From: Stercorarius parasiticus
Lineage: Eukaryota > Chordata > Aves > Charadriiformes > Stercorariidae
Assembly: GCA_013396915.1 (NCBI GenBank)
Contig: VWZL01002554.1
Coordinates: 196,585-260,584 of the forward strand
Length of the DNA: 64,000 nt
Direction: 5' to 3'
The notes under the pieces are model-generated. The model was not told where the DNA came from, ran no database searches, and saw only the letters and a program-made list of their open reading frames with translations. This document shows positions 63,101 to 64,000 of the stretch, piece after piece (the first letter of the stretch is position 1; each line of letters begins with the position of its first letter). The position numbers and the translations under genes were made by a program.

Positions 63101-64000
63101 CGGATAACTTATTAGCAAAAAAAGCTAATCTTCCTGCTTCTCTAAAATGGTTCATACCATCATGAAAAAACAAGCAAGATGCCTAGTTTACATAAAAACT
63201 CTCCGGTACAATTTGCAATTATACACACTTAATATGGAATTGAGTGCAAAGTTATTTCTATGTATATAAAGAGATGTTTACACATAAGTTATCTGAGTTA
63301 CCAGATCTTAAACAGAGCAATGCATAGTATGAAATCTGTATGCACAAATTGCCTGCCAATTTTGAATTTCATATCTGAAAAATAATTTCAAAAAAATCAA
63401 GGATTGTTAATGAATATGATGCTGCAGTCAGATAGATGTGAATTAGAAAATTTGCAGGGGTGAGAAATTGCTAGTCAATCAATTGATTATTTCCCCAATC
63501 AGAAAATACAGATGAAAGCTAATTTATTCCAACTGAAAAATAATTTTTCCAGTTCATCTTGACTTAGTATTTTACATTGTTTTGATTTCTTGAAAATAAA
63601 AATGTTCACTATGTCATGAAAAGTAATTCTTTTTCTGTCTTTGATCATCTGGAGGGTGGGAAATTCTCCATACTTGTCGCCCGTTTGCAGAGCAGAAAAG
63701 ATAAATCATAACATATGTGCAGAAGTGTGGGGGAAAATATGCTTTCTCAGTTTAGTTTACTGCACTCCAGGTTTTTCCCATTGGAAAATATTAATAAATA
63801 TACAAATGGAGTGTTAACCACCTTTCCGGGGAAAAAGAGGAGCAGAACAATCAGAAAGCAGAAAATCCAGACACTCCAAAACTAGAAAATTATTTCTTTC
63901 AATTTCCAACAACTGAAGCAAAATTAAGGTTTAAAATTTAAATTAAATGTTTTATTGTATTATGGCTGCTGAAATAAAAATATTTATAAAACTATGATAT
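60158..64000 (+). other. VWF intron 18 (partial)
   Basis: 3,843 bp to the window edge. I searched by eye for exon 19, which should encode the rest of TIL' with several cysteines, and found nothing with the right pattern, so exon 19 most likely lies beyond 64000. T-rich tracts occur at 61850-61858 and 63049-63060. No CR1 or other gene recognised. Confidence 0.8.

Noticed and set aside
1..64000. CRISPR array, operon, tRNA or rRNA gene
   Set aside because: None of the required structures is visible; the repeats present are CR1 copies, homopolymers and small duplications.

Overview
The window is vertebrate nuclear DNA, almost certainly from a bird. Two things show this. It carries many CR1 LINE copies that end in the avian-type (ATTCTATG)n 3' tail, and one multi-exon gene on the + strand reads as von Willebrand factor (VWF). 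Nothing indicates a bacterial, plasmid or viral context: there are no operons, CRISPR arrays, rRNAs or tRNAs that I can recognise. The species cannot be fixed from the sequence.

Layout. Positions 1-12288 are 5' flank and/or intron 1, with no coding exon I can support and one CR1 fragment. The coding part of VWF starts with the ATG at 12289, directly after an acceptor AG. It runs through 17 coding exons, numbered 2-18 after the human gene, to 60157. The rest of the window (60158-64000) is intron 18, so the gene continues beyond the right edge. Every intron begins GT and ends AG. The 17 exons sum to 2436 nt, an uninterrupted frame of 812 codons. All exon lengths match the human gene as I recall it, except exon 3, which is 6 nt shorter.

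The encoded protein is the N-terminal part of VWF: signal peptide, propeptide domains D1 and D2, a furin-type cleavage site (R-I-K-R, residues 758-761) and the start of D'. D3, the A domains and the C-terminal part lie outside the window. Both D domains keep the CGLCG motif used for disulfide-linked multimer assembly. Compared with human VWF, the propeptide lacks the RGD tripeptide (R-E-E here) and the first N-glycosylation sequon.

The introns hold at least nine CR1 copies in both orientations. The clearest structure is a nested insertion in intron 15: a younger CR1 with an open 3' reading frame (about 53366-53935) sits inside an older CR1 of a different subfamily (about 53290-54882). I found no previously undescribed gene system. 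The points most worth a second look are the propeptide motif changes, the unlocated exon 1, the weak acceptor of exon 18 and the nested CR1.
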